Shown piece by piece: positions 16,276 to 25,962 of a stretch of DNA of 64,000 nt. Source of the DNA: Acidaminococcaceae bacterium (GTDB taxonomy: Bacteria > Bacillota > Negativicutes > Acidaminococcales > Acidaminococcaceae); contig JAKVKY010000006.1 in NCBI GenBank assembly GCA_022484685.1, forward strand, positions 1-64,000. Reading direction: 5' to 3'. The notes below the pieces were generated by a model. It had not been told where the DNA came from. It was given only the letters and a program-made list of their open reading frames with translations, and searched no databases. Position numbers and translations under genes: made by a program. Within the stretch, counting starts at the first letter, position 1; each line of letters begins with the position of its first letter.

Positions 16276-17943
16276 TTAGCACCGGGCGCAAGAAGTTAGT
16301 TTCTCAAACAGAGTCTTGTACAATACCAGCGGCATGATAGGCTTCGTGATATAAGCATCCATGCCCGCTTTTCTGGCAGCTTCGACCGTTTCATCAAAGG
16401 CATCTGCCGTCATGGCCAGGATCGGTATCGTCCGGGCATCCGGCCGGTCCAGTTTGCGGATAGCCTGGGTAGCCTGCAGTCCGTCCAGGACGGGCATACG
16501 GATATCCATTAAGATCAGCTGGTAATAACCCGGGGCCGCAGCCTTAAACTTGGTCACGCCCTCCTGGCCATCTCTGGCCCATTCCACCAGGACCTTTTTA
16601 TTTTTTAAAAGCAGCTGGGCAATCTCAGCGTTCAAATAGTTATCCTCACACAAAAGTACCCGATGCCCGGCCAGACCTTCATCAATTACCCTGGCCCTGG
16701 CCTGCTCCTTTTTTTCAGCAGTCCCTTCCTTATCCCAAGCCTGCAAAGGCAGGTCCACCACAAACTTGGTGCCTTGATGCAGTACGCTGGTCACCTGGAT
16801 GCTACCGCCCATAAAATCCACGATCTTTTTGACAATGGCCAGCCCCAGTCCCGTACCGGTCACATTAGGCAGTTCGGAACGGTGTTCCTGGGAAAAAGGT
16901 TCGAACATGCGCTCCATAAATTCCCTGCTCATACCGATGCCCGTGTCTGCTACCGTAATCCGGCGAGTACAGCCCTGTACCGGCGGTTCCAGTGCTTCCA
17001 CCTTAACAGAAACCCTGCCGCCCGCCGGCGTATACTTAATAGCATTGGAAATAATATTCAGTAATACCTTCTTGACCTGGACTTTATCCACCATCAGCAT
17101 TTGCCTCGGCCAGGTAGACGTATCTTTAACCAACAGCACCTTTTTCACCGTGGCGGAAGGCTCCATGGCCGTGACTATCTCTTCCCAATATTTGCAGCCA
17201 TCCACCGCTTCCGGTTTCAGCACCAGCTTGCCGCTTTCAATCCGGGACAGGTCCAGGGTATCATTCACCAGATCCAGCAGCAGGTTGCCCGAGCTCTGAA
17301 TCTTAAGCAGAAAGGCTTGTTTTTGGGCTGGATCCCGTTCCTGTACCGCCAGTTCCGTGTACCCGATGATACCGTTAAGGGGCGTCCGCAGGTCGTGGCT
17401 CATGCTGGAAAGAAAGACTGATTTGGCTTCGTTGGCCTTGGCGGCAGCGTTCAACGCCTCGCTTAAATGCCGGTCCCGTTTTGCCAATTCCTGCTGCATC
17501 TGCAGCTCTGCGCTCACATTACGATACGAAGCATAAAACAGCCGGCCCTCCGGCAAATCTTCCCGGTGCGTCACATCCAAGGCAACCCAGATATAGTTGC
17601 CGGTACTGGTCATAAGCCGCAGGGGTTTAAGCTGAAAATGCTGTTTGGTAAAGCCTTCCCGGAAAGCTTCGATAACCTCCTCCAGGTCATCCGGATGCAC
17701 ACCGCTGAAAGCATTTGTATGATAATCTGCACGCAGCTTACTCGTCGCCGGTGCTTTCAATTCCGGGGCAGATACGTCCGGATTAATCATGCGTATCATA
17801 TACTTATTAGCAAATCTCAATTGCTGGTGCAGTTCGTCCGGCATAAAAAGAACGCAGACACCCACTGGAAGATTATCCAGGATATCTGCTATCTGCTGAT
17901 TCTTAATGTCGCTGCTCGCGGTTATTTTTTTATTTACCGTCAT
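16276..17943 (-). CDS. Soluble hybrid sensor histidine kinase with PAS and receiver domains
   Basis: 555 residues and no membrane segment. A PAS-type sensor occupies about residues 20-155 (FREGFTKQHFQLKPLRLMTSTGNYIWVALD). HisKA has the phospho-His in FLSSMSHDLRTPLNGIIGY near 180. The HATPase_c domain shows NIISNAIKYTP, ADTGIGMS and GTGLGLAIVKK. A C-terminal receiver at about 430-550 has LILMDIRMPVLDG with the phospho-acceptor Asp near 480. No response regulator or Hpt gene is adjacent, so the output partner is elsewhere. It would sense an intracellular signal. Confidence 0.92.
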   Translation of the reverse strand: MTVNKKITASSDIKNQQIADILDNLPVGVCVLFMPDELHQQLRFANKYMIRMINPDVSAPELKAPATSKLRADYHTNAFSGVHPDDLEEVIEAFREGFTKQHFQLKPLRLMTSTGNYIWVALDVTHREDLPEGRLFYASYRNVSAELQMQQELAKRDRHLSEALNAAAKANEAKSVFLSSMSHDLRTPLNGIIGYTELAVQERDPAQKQAFLLKIQSSGNLLLDLVNDTLDLSRIESGKLVLKPEAVDGCKYWEEIVTAMEPSATVKKVLLVKDTSTWPRQMLMVDKVQVKKVLLNIISNAIKYTPAGGRVSVKVEALEPPVQGCTRRITVADTGIGMSREFMERMFEPFSQEHRSELPNVTGTGLGLAIVKKIVDFMGGSIQVTSVLHQGTKFVVDLPLQAWDKEGTAEKKEQARARVIDEGLAGHRVLLCEDNYLNAEIAQLLLKNKKVLVEWARDGQEGVTKFKAAAPGYYQLILMDIRMPVLDGLQATQAIRKLDRPDARTIPILAMTADAFDETVEAARKAGMDAYITKPIMPLVLYKTLFEKLTSCARC

Positions 17944-18119
17944 GAAATGTGTCCTCGTAGCCCCTTAAAGGTAGCTGCACTAAAAACATGGACGCTGTCC
18001 CCGGAAAAATTTTGGTCCGGGTACACGGATGATAAGGTCACGTCCTTTGCAAGAATTTTCTTTTAGTATAGCTATTATAGCATAAATTAACAAGTACTTG
18101 CTACAAAAATGTATAAAAA

Positions 18120-18149
18120 CTGGCCCCGGTACAAAAAATCCGGAGCCAG
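18120..18149 (-). terminator. Terminator after the autotransporter gene
   Basis: CTGGC-CCGG pairs with CCGG-GCCAG, and the minus strand continues with TTTTTAT, 45 bp past the autotransporter stop codon. Confidence 0.85.
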
Positions 18150-18194
18150 AAAAGAAAGGAGAAGAGCTAGGAAAGGAAGGGATGTGCAGGGATT

Positions 18195-21100
18195 TTAGAA
18201 AGTCCAACGTGCGCCAACATTGACCTGCAGGTTAGATTTCAATTGTCCCAGATATTTGCTGAGTTCACCATAAACCACCATGTTCTTGCCGGCTTTGGCC
18301 GTACCGCCCAGGCTCAGTTCGCACCAGTTGTGGGCCACCGTGTTACTGTAAAGAACACTGTTAGCGCCATCCGCAGCTTTAATATGGATACCGCCGCTAA
18401 AATCGTGGTAGTAATTAGCCTTACCGTACAGGGTACCGCCTTTAAATTCTTTGCCGGCGGCTACGCCTAACCTGGCGATGGCTTTATTCTGGGCATCCAC
18501 ATGGGCGTTCATGTTGGTAGAAGTTACATAGTCGGCGCCCTGGATCCGGCCCAGGATCAGTTCTGCCTGCGGTTCTACGTAGAACCCGTGGCCTAACTGT
18601 TTGCGCACTCCGTATTCGCTGCTGAGGCTGTAAGCCCAGGTATGATAATCCGCATGGGATTTATTATCGCCTTCGCTGACCAAATCATAATCATTGCTGT
18701 ATCTGCCGGCTTTAAAAATTACGTCATAATACTGGCCGTTCTTTTTTACGCCGGTCTGGTACAAGGAAAGCGTGGTCTCGCTTAAATCACCGCTGCCAAT
18801 TTCGTAACTGCCGCTGCCCTTGGCATGGGAAACGGCCAGACCCCGGTAAGTTGTTTCGCCGGAGCCACGGCTTTCTTTATCGAAACCGGCCTGGAACAAA
18901 TTGTATTTGACGCTGCTCTCGTTATGGTCCAGTTTGCCGTGATGGTACCGCGCCCACACACCGGCCTCGGCAGGATTGGTCTGACGCAGATCGCCTAACC
19001 GTTTTTCCAGGTTGTTAACTTCGCCTAAGAACAACTCATGCAATCCCAGATGGGTTTGAGCTATGCTGCGTACCGGCCCGGTAATTGTCGTTACCGTATT
19101 ACCGCCGGTATTCCCGCCGCCACCGGTATCGCCACCGCCCGTACCATCGCCGCTATCACCGCCACCTGTATCACCACCACCAGCATTACCACTGTCGCTA
19201 ACATTATTAATCGTAATATTAGTCAGATACCATTTACCGTCCGTATCCTTAATGACCGTAGGCGTATATTGATACAGATTATATTCTCCCTGCTTACCGG
19301 TAAAAATAAGCGTAGACGGAGCGGCGCTGACCACTTCGGCCTTGCCAGCAAGCGTACTGCCTGCGGCCAAATCCGCCGTAGCCAGGTATGGATCATATTT
19401 TACCTGGATATAGGCATTAGTGGTTGCCGCATCGGCTCCCGCAATACTCAGCTTATCGGCTACATTCTGAGCCAGGTCGCTGTTAATTTTGAAGATGCCG
19501 TTATTTCCGGAAAGTCTGCCAATCGTCAGAGTCCTGCCGTCCGTAGACGGATTCCGGGTGGCCTTATCCCAGGTCAGATCCACCACACCACCTTCGTTTA
19601 AGGTCAGCCTGGGGATGGAGTTGGCGCTTACCGTATAATCTTTCGTAAAAGTGGCCGCGTCATTCTCAGCATAGAAAGAACCATAGCGGTTATCATACAC
19701 CGGTTCCCAGGCGGCACCGCCGCCAACGATCAGATTCACCACGCCGTCGTTCATTTCTTTCACGTTACCTTGCAGATAAGAATCCGGCTGATCCAGGGTT
19801 ATATTAAGTACGGCATTCTCATTCTTGGCCCCCACGTCACCTTGTAGTTTCACAATCTGTCCTAAAGAATCCGTACCATCAGTGCCTACATTAATGACAC
19901 CGTTAGTATCAGCATACAACGAAGCTGCGATAAATGCTGCTCCGCTCACCGGTGTCACCACTGCACTGATATCTACGCTCTTCCGCAACTGCACCGTGCC
20001 GTTCTCACTATATATACCTGCCGCATGGATGCCGGAATTATTGCCGGCAGCACCGCCCACAGCTGCAGCTGCAATCGTTACCGGCCCGTTAATCTCTATC
20101 CCGTTAGTACTTTTATTAATAATACCTACCGCGTCAGCGCTGGAGTACTCCGGGGTCACTCCTGACCCGGCGCTGCCGCCAGTGGCTTGTACATCAAAAA
20201 TCCAGCTGCCGATAAGCGAGGCTCTGCCGCTATTCTCATTAGCAAGCCCGTACGCTTCCGCAGAAACGTTGCTGGTAGCAGCGGTAGCCGTACCGCCGGC
20301 AGCACGAACCAGCAGGGAATTAACCGCCGTGCCGTCCCCGGTTCCCAGGGTACTGTAATTATTCTTAATCCCGTAAGCCTGAGCATAGGCGTTATCACCG
20401 GTACCGCCCTGGGCATTAACTTCAGTCATGTTTATGGAGGTTGCATAGATAGTATGAGGCGCATTTTCATTATAAATACCGTAGGCTGTTGCATAAGCAG
20501 TATCGCCGGTACCACCCTGGGCTTTAACTAAAGCAAAAGTCAGGGGGCCCGTAGTAGCTTCATCCGTCTGGTTCCTAAGACCGTAGGCTTCCGCCGAAGC
20601 ATCGCTGGCTACGGCTTCTGCTGCACCGGCTGCAGGTGCGCCGCCGGTTGCCTGTACGGAGAAAGTCGTAGGACCGGTAAGTGTCAGGCTCTGATAGTTG
20701 TCAATGCCACAAGCAAAGGCATAGACAAGGGCCCCGTCACTACTGGTACCACCCTGGGCCGTTGCGGTAATCTTATTGGCGCCGCCGCTCATGGTAAGGG
20801 TACCAAAATTCATGATGCCCCTGGCCTCGGCCGTAGTTTCATCCGCGGCGGTTTGTCCCGCAGCGGTGGCTGTAATTTCAAAATTAGTGCCGTTAAGCGT
20901 ACCATTGTTGCTGATGCCATAGGCCGCAGCATTAGCAGAAGGTCCAAAACCGCCTGTAGCCGTCACATTGCCGGTCAGCTTACCGGTAGTGGTAAAAATA
21001 TTATTATTCTCATTGTATAGCAAAGTAGCCAGAGCAGTAGCATTACCATTAGTTCCGGCATTACCGCCGGTGGCGCTGACATTGGTAAAATTAACCACTC

Positions 21101-22682
21101 CCACCGTCATCTCGGCAGCAACCGGCCCACTGCTATTACCTACATTATTAATTCCATAGGCATACGCCTCGGCATCAGCTCCGGTACCGCCTTGGGCAGA
21201 CACCGTGATAAAATTCACATCGTCCGCCGTAAAGGATGTGCCCTGATTATGAATACCATAAGCAGTTCCAATAACATTCCCGGCCAGGTTGCCGGCTTCA
21301 AAACGCTGGCCCCCCGTAGCCTGCACGGAAAAAGTTATCTTGCCGTGCAGGTCCGTAGTATTACTGGCAAAAATACCGTAGGCCGTAGCGGAAACATCAG
21401 TATTTTCATCCAGGCCGGAAGAGTTGCCACCTATGGCTGTTACGGTTATGGTATTGGCAATACCCGTTGTTCCCATGGACAGGTTCACCGCATCACCGGC
21501 ATTTTCCCCGGCAGCCAGACCGTAAGCCTGACCCACCGCGCTGGTATCGCTGATCCCGCCCGCAGCCCGCACCGTAATATCAAAGGTACCCGTGGTCACA
21601 GAACCCTCCTGGTTCTGCACACCAAATGCCGTGGCATCCGCACTGCCGCCGCTGTCGGCACTGCCGCCTTTGGCAGAGATGTTGTTCAACGCCAGGGCAG
21701 CGGTCGTAACCGTACCCCCACTCACATTAGAAATACCGGAAGCAAAACCCAGGGCGTTAGTACCGGTAGTACCTGTTGCTTTAACATAATCAATGATCAG
21801 ATTGTCCGTAATAAGAGTCGCAGCACTTCCCGAATTATATAAACCATACGCTTCACCATAAGCATCTCCTGCCGAAGAAGTTCCGCCGCTGGCTACAGCA
21901 CCGCCTTTGGCATCTGCGCTTAGCGTGGTCTCACCTCTCAAAGTCAGGCTGCCATAATTTTCGGCTCCATAAACGGTAGCACTCACATCATTGAGGATTC
22001 CCTGTGCCGTACCTCCCGTAGCCTTGGCAGCAATAGAATTAGCACCGCCGGTAACACCTATGGTAGTAAGGGGCTGCGTCAGCACGCCGTCATTCCCGTT
22101 CACAATACCGTGAGCTTTAGCTTTAGCCTCCTCAGACTCGTCGGTAACAACACCGCCGGCTGCCGTCACGGACATGGTAACTGTTTCAGTAGTCAGGGTC
22201 CCGGCTATTGCCCCGATACCGATGGCTTCCGCAACCCCTTTCCCATTCCCGGCGCCTGTTGCGGTCACCTGGGCCGACAAAGTCCCATGGATATTTGTCA
22301 CCGCCGCCTCATCCAGGGAACCTGCTCCTGCCGCCATAACATAACCCGTATCCTGGCTGCCATCATTAGACACCCTAACGGTGTAATAGTTGCCGGCGGC
22401 CGGCGTCGTCAGATAAACGGACATGGGCTGCGTGCCGGAACCATCATTGCCGATACCCACATAAACCGTATTACCGGCTTCGGTGATAACGGAAGAGGCC
22501 GGACTATTTTGATTGACATTGATACTATTATAAGGAAGGCTGGCCGTACTTTGGTTGGTGGTAGGAGAAACCATCTGCGTAATTGCCAGGGGTTGTGCCC
22601 ACACCGTTCCCGAAATACCGCTTATGATAGACGCGGTTATTGCCATAGCTAACCATTTTTGCCTGCTTTGTACCTTAGACAT
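18195..22682 (-). CDS. Type V autotransporter with AYGI-repeat passenger
   Basis: 1495 residues. A signal peptide (about 1-29, ending VWAQP) is followed by a very Gly/Ala/Thr-rich passenger. From about residue 190 to 950 it holds roughly 16-17 imperfect repeats, each with an A-[YHF]-G-[ILV]-x-N core (AYGLYN, AFGVQN, AYGIHN, AYGINN, AYGISN, AYGIYN, AYGIKN, AYGLAN). This suggests a long beta-helix. A pertactin-like part follows. A Gly/Asp/Thr linker lies near 1164-1196. The C-terminal beta-barrel (about 1200-1495) ends in Phe (NVGARWTF), as BAM substrates do. No enzymatic motif is visible; adhesin is the likely role. The ATG follows AGGAG. It is divergent from a membrane-bound LuxR-type gene. 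Confidence 0.93.
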   Translation of the reverse strand: MSKVQSRQKWLAMAITASIISGISGTVWAQPLAITQMVSPTTNQSTASLPYNSINVNQNSPASSVITEAGNTVYVGIGNDGSGTQPMSVYLTTPAAGNYYTVRVSNDGSQDTGYVMAAGAGSLDEAAVTNIHGTLSAQVTATGAGNGKGVAEAIGIGAIAGTLTTETVTMSVTAAGGVVTDESEEAKAKAHGIVNGNDGVLTQPLTTIGVTGGANSIAAKATGGTAQGILNDVSATVYGAENYGSLTLRGETTLSADAKGGAVASGGTSSAGDAYGEAYGLYNSGSAATLITDNLIIDYVKATGTTGTNALGFASGISNVSGGTVTTAALALNNISAKGGSADSGGSADATAFGVQNQEGSVTTGTFDITVRAAGGISDTSAVGQAYGLAAGENAGDAVNLSMGTTGIANTITVTAIGGNSSGLDENTDVSATAYGIFASNTTDLHGKITFSVQATGGQRFEAGNLAGNVIGTAYGIHNQGTSFTADDVNFITVSAQGGTGADAEAYAYGINNVGNSSGPVAAEMTVGVVNFTNVSATGGNAGTNGNATALATLLYNENNNIFTTTGKLTGNVTATGGFGPSANAAAYGISNNGTLNGTNFEITATAAGQTAADETTAEARGIMNFGTLTMSGGANKITATAQGGTSSDGALVYAFACGIDNYQSLTLTGPTTFSVQATGGAPAAGAAEAVASDASAEAYGLRNQTDEATTGPLTFALVKAQGGTGDTAYATAYGIYNENAPHTIYATSINMTEVNAQGGTGDNAYAQAYGIKNNYSTLGTGDGTAVNSLLVRAAGGTATAATSNVSAEAYGLANENSGRASLIGSWIFDVQATGGSAGSGVTPEYSSADAVGIINKSTNGIEINGPVTIAAAAVGGAAGNNSGIHAAGIYSENGTVQLRKSVDISAVVTPVSGAAFIAASLYADTNGVINVGTDGTDSLGQIVKLQGDVGAKNENAVLNITLDQPDSYLQGNVKEMNDGVVNLIVGGGAAWEPVYDNRYGSFYAENDAATFTKDYTVSANSIPRLTLNEGGVVDLTWDKATRNPSTDGRTLTIGRLSGNNGIFKINSDLAQNVADKLSIAGADAATTNAYIQVKYDPYLATADLAAGSTLAGKAEVVSAAPSTLIFTGKQGEYNLYQYTPTVIKDTDGKWYLTNITINNVSDSGNAGGGDTGGGDSGDGTGGGDTGGGGNTGGNTVTTITGPVRSIAQTHLGLHELFLGEVNNLEKRLGDLRQTNPAEAGVWARYHHGKLDHNESSVKYNLFQAGFDKESRGSGETTYRGLAVSHAKGSGSYEIGSGDLSETTLSLYQTGVKKNGQYYDVIFKAGRYSNDYDLVSEGDNKSHADYHTWAYSLSSEYGVRKQLGHGFYVEPQAELILGRIQGADYVTSTNMNAHVDAQNKAIARLGVAAGKEFKGGTLYGKANYYHDFSGGIHIKAADGANSVLYSNTVAHNWCELSLGGTAKAGKNMVVYGELSKYLGQLKSNLQVNVGARWTF

Positions 22683-22846
22683 ACTTTCTCATCTCCTTCT
22701 TCCTAAAATATGCAATACCAGGTTTACTTAAAAAGTAGGAATCATCACCTCCTTTCATGTATACATGTCAAGTTCATAGGAACTTTCACTTTTCTGTCGA
22801 ATGTAACATTACTTAATCCAGCACAAAACAGAAAGGAAATACCGCT
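22683..22846. promoter_or_regulatory. Divergent control region of autotransporter and LuxR-type gene
   Basis: This 164-bp gap has a perfect 12-bp palindrome CATGTATACATG (22756-22767) and a GTTC-N4-GAAC-type inverted repeat just beside it, both operator candidates. On the minus strand AAAGGAGGTGAT, complementary to the 3' end of 16S rRNA, occurs about 65 nt before the autotransporter ATG but has no properly spaced start codon. Confidence 0.5.
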
Positions 22847-24394
22847 ATGCTGAAAATGATCCTTGGCTTAGGATTAAATGTGGGCTGGCTCTGGTCCGTG
22901 GCCCTGGACGGCCCCCTCCTGGAACAAACAGCTCCTTACTGGCAGCTGACTCCGGAAACACTCTTTTTGCTTTTTTTCCTGGGCCATACTCTGAGTGCTT
23001 TTGCGTGTGGCTATCTGCTCAAACATACTTCCTTAAAACTTTACTTCTTATTAAAAATAGGCCCGGCTCTAACCGCCTTCTGCACCGGTCTTTTTTTGAC
23101 GCTGCCGGTTTACTGTGCCTGCCCTCAAATAATTCCTTCTTATATGGGCCTGCTGGCCGCTATCCTGGCCGGCATCGGGGCGCCGCCGCTTTTGCTCAGC
23201 TGGTGCGCCGCCATCGGTTCCCTAAATCTTGTAACCGCCGCCCAAACTTTTGCCGGCAGCGTGGTCCTGGCTACCCTCATCACCTTCGGCGCTGGGGTTC
23301 TGCCCTTAATATTGCAACAGCTGATCTTCACCAGCCTGCCCCTGCTTTCCTTATATTTATTCCTGACCAGTCCTCACCCGGCACAAAACCAGCCGGGGAA
23401 TATCGATCTTACTTTCAGCCTGCTCTTTCCCCGGCAACTGCTGCTAATCCTGGCTCTAATCTATGTGGCCGGCGGTTCCATGTTCCAACTGCTCTTTCTA
23501 AATACCGAACTGACACAGTATTTCTATCTTTCCAACATTGCCTACGCCTTGATCTGCCTGGCCGGTGCCGTTGTACTGACCCGGGTACAGATACCTGATC
23601 TTTATCTTCTTTACAAACCGGTTTTACCTTTGACCGGTTTAGGCTTCCTGCTCTTACCTTTAATCCCGCCTTTATTTTCCTTCTTATTATTACAAGGCGG
23701 CCTGGCTGCCTTTGATATGTATACCTGGCTTTTAATTGCTTCCCTAAGCAGGGCGCATCTGCGGCCTTATACCGTAACCGGTTACGGGCTGGGCTGGATT
23801 ACCCTGTGCATCTTTGGCGGCAACATCCTGCAAAAATTACTTAGCTCTGCCGCCGGTAACCTACCACCCACGGCCTATGTAGCTGCTGTCGCCGGCGCTA
23901 TCTGCCTGTTGGCTACTCAGCTTTATCCCCGGTTTCCCAGTCATAAAGATCCGGTACCGGTTTTACTGCCGCCGCCGTCTGAAGCTATTCCTCCTCTTCC
24001 ACCGGAAGCAACACCTTCTGTCCCTGATGTGGTTCCTGCTCCCGCACCTGTTCCAGCCGTAACAAAGATTGCAGCTCCTGAACCGGAACCTTTACCGGTA
24101 AATTTAGCAACCATTCCTTTACCTGTCGTGCCTAAGACAGAACCCGCAGCTGCATCTCTCCGGGCTACGGCCGCCATTTATCATGTGGAAACTTTAAGGA
24201 TTCTCTTAACGCCCAGGGAGCGCCAGGTTCTTTACCTGCTAACCCAGGGCCGGAATTACAAGGCCATCGCCGACAAGCTGGGAATTTCCCAAAATACGGT
24301 CAAGTTCCATATCAGCCACATCTACGATAAGTTTGGCGTGTATAGCCGCCAGGAACTTTTACAGCTGTTAGAACACGCCACCATAGAAAACTAA
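22847..24394 (+). CDS. Membrane-anchored LuxR-family regulator with MFS-like N-terminal domain
   Basis: 515 residues. Residues 1 to about 365 are strongly hydrophobic with about 10-12 membrane helices arranged like a small transporter. A Pro/Ala/Glu-rich linker (about 370-440) follows. The C-terminus is a LuxR-type HTH: LTPRERQVLYLLTQGRNYKAIADKLGISQNTVKFHISHIYDKFGVYSRQELLQLL. Such one-component proteins occur in Firmicutes and Actinobacteria and are thought to sense a ligand or membrane state. The ATG follows AAAGGAA. It is divergent from the autotransporter, which is the most likely target. No partner kinase is present. Confidence 0.9.
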   Translation: MLKMILGLGLNVGWLWSVALDGPLLEQTAPYWQLTPETLFLLFFLGHTLSAFACGYLLKHTSLKLYFLLKIGPALTAFCTGLFLTLPVYCACPQIIPSYMGLLAAILAGIGAPPLLLSWCAAIGSLNLVTAAQTFAGSVVLATLITFGAGVLPLILQQLIFTSLPLLSLYLFLTSPHPAQNQPGNIDLTFSLLFPRQLLLILALIYVAGGSMFQLLFLNTELTQYFYLSNIAYALICLAGAVVLTRVQIPDLYLLYKPVLPLTGLGFLLLPLIPPLFSFLLLQGGLAAFDMYTWLLIASLSRAHLRPYTVTGYGLGWITLCIFGGNILQKLLSSAAGNLPPTAYVAAVAGAICLLATQLYPRFPSHKDPVPVLLPPPSEAIPPLPPEATPSVPDVVPAPAPVPAVTKIAAPEPEPLPVNLATIPLPVVPKTEPAAASLRATAAIYHVETLRILLTPRERQVLYLLTQGRNYKAIADKLGISQNTVKFHISHIYDKFGVYSRQELLQLLEHATIEN

Positions 24395-24526
24395 CTATCT
24401 CTGGTTTATTTATAAAATAAAAAAAGACGTCTGCCACTACCGGATTCGGGTAGGTAGCCGTCAAAATACATCTTTAGATTGATAAAAACTGTTTCCAGGC
24501 AAAAAAATAACCCGGCTATCAAAAAA

Positions 24527-24564
24527 TGCACCCCTCCTATCCGTTACAAAACAGGAAGGGCGCA
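24527..24564 (-). terminator. Terminator after the M48 protease gene
   Basis: TGC-CCC-TCCT pairs with AGGA-GGG-GCA, and the minus strand then reads TTTTTT. It sits 33 bp past the protease stop codon. A weaker GACG/CGTC stem at about 24428-24465 could serve the LuxR-type gene on the plus strand. Confidence 0.8.
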
Positions 24565-24596
24565 CTTAATTATCCGGGAAATTTTAACAAGTTTAC

Positions 24597-25694
24597 TTAT
24601 AAAATGCTTTGCAGCTTAGACTGCAGGTTAGCGGCGCTGGTATAGTCCCCCGCGTCCACGATATCCTGGGGTCCTACATACACGGTGGTGCCGCTGACCG
24701 TTACCGGTTCGCCGTTGTGGTGGTTGTGGTACACCGCCGCCAGGTTGCCTGCCGTAAAATAAGCCCGCTCCTTGCCGCTCAAATTACCGGATGCCGCCGG
24801 AGTAAAGAAAGCTTTGCCATTCACGGTGATGGCGCCGGTCTTGCTGTCCACCTTAACTTTGCCGCCGCTCCACTCCGTGATCTTATTGTTGTAATTATTC
24901 AACCGCGCCACGTTGGTCGGGTGATCGTTAAACATATCGCCCACAAAGGAAGACGCTGCGCTGGAGCTCTTGGACTTTTCGATGACCCGTTCCCACACCG
25001 CCGCCCCGGCGCCGATATTATAACCGGCTCCCGTGTAATAGGTAAAGGCCAACTCATCCGCTTCGTCTTCCATAGGTTTGGTAATCAGTTTGGCCCGGCC
25101 AATATTAAGAGCCAGAGCCGTACCTGCCTGGGCAATGCCGCTGGCGCCACCGGTCAGCACCGCTCCCGCCAGGGCTACGGTCATAGATTTTCTGGCGCCG
25201 GTCATGGGATGATTTTTCTGGCCATGACCCAGCTCATGGGCAATAACCACCGCCAGTTCCGGTTCATTATAGGCCAGGGTGTCAAAGGCGCCGATGTTCA
25301 CGCTCAAATTGTGACCCAGGGTACAGAAAGCGTTAAAGCTTTTTTCGTTATTCACAAAATAATTATAAGGTTTTTTCTTGATGGACGGATCCACGGCGGC
25401 GATGGAAGTGCTCAGACGCCCCATGATATTTTCCAGCATGGCGTTAGCCGTGTAATCATTATTCACGCCGTAAGTTTTCTTCACCTCGTCCATGTATTTA
25501 TAACGGCCTTCGTTATTAAAATAATTTAAAGCCTTTTCCTGCTGGGCATAAGCCTGACCTGCGGCAATAACGTTGCCCAGATCTCCCAGGCCAAAAGCTG
25601 CTGCCGGCGTAGCCGGTACCAGGCAGACTCCCATCGCTACCGCGATGGCTGCTGCCAAAACCAAACCGTGCATTTTCTTTGCATACGTGCGCAT
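24597..25694 (-). CDS. Exported M48-family zinc metalloprotease
   Basis: 365 residues. A cleavable signal peptide ends in ATPAAA near residue 34. HELGHGQKNHP gives the HExxH zinc site near residue 175, and EDEADELAFTYYTGAGYN near 225 supplies the third ligand Glu. The arrangement resembles the soluble periplasmic YcaL/LoiP/BepA group, which acts in envelope protein quality control and fits a diderm host. The C-terminal 100 residues hold short repeated beta segments (VDSKTGAITVNGKAFF, VTVSGTTVYVG). The ATG at 25694 follows AAGGAGGT; a longer reading frame upstream has no family sequence. Confidence 0.9.
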   Translation of the reverse strand: MRTYAKKMHGLVLAAAIAVAMGVCLVPATPAAAFGLGDLGNVIAAGQAYAQQEKALNYFNNEGRYKYMDEVKKTYGVNNDYTANAMLENIMGRLSTSIAAVDPSIKKKPYNYFVNNEKSFNAFCTLGHNLSVNIGAFDTLAYNEPELAVVIAHELGHGQKNHPMTGARKSMTVALAGAVLTGGASGIAQAGTALALNIGRAKLITKPMEDEADELAFTYYTGAGYNIGAGAAVWERVIEKSKSSSAASSFVGDMFNDHPTNVARLNNYNNKITEWSGGKVKVDSKTGAITVNGKAFFTPAASGNLSGKERAYFTAGNLAAVYHNHHNGEPVTVSGTTVYVGPQDIVDAGDYTSAANLQSKLQSIL

Positions 25695-25782
25695 AAGCTT
25701 ACCTCCTTGTCCACCATACAAATCGTTTGTGATTCTCATCTTGCCTATATTATAAACCAAATACGTAAAAATTTGTACTAAG

Positions 25783-25925
25783 GGAAGAAACAGGACGGGG
25801 TAGTCTTTGTTTCCGCCCTCGCGGCGCCATGCTTGGTTAAGCATAACCGTTAGCCGCCGCGGCGTTACGCGGCTGCGTCGTGTCGCCGCATAGGGCTCAC
25901 AAAGGCTCCCCCGTCCCGTCTTCTA
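25783..25925 (+). repeat. Covarying hairpin repeat, copy D
   Basis: Outer stem GGACGGGG-AG-CTTTGT pairs with ACAAAG-CT-CCCCGTCC. The second helix pairs GCCCT-CG-CGGCG with CGCCG-CAT-AGGGC. The core has GTTAGCCG then CCGCG-GCGTTA-CGCGG then CTGCGTCG. Compared with copies A and C, both sides of the core stem changed (G to C and C to G), so pairing is kept. Part of the 444-bp gap 25695-26138. Confidence 0.78.
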
Positions 25926-25962
25926 CTTAAGGCATATTTATATTTGGAATAGGATAAAAAAG

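Noticed and set aside
19038-22652. Several plus-strand open frames opposite the autotransporter
   Set aside because: They are compositional shadows of a GC-rich repetitive gene and carry no domain pattern.
18195-22682. Regular repeats suggesting a CRISPR array
   Set aside because: Repeats are imperfect, in coding frame and conserved at protein level (AYGI motif), and no cas gene is near. No CRISPR array is seen elsewhere.
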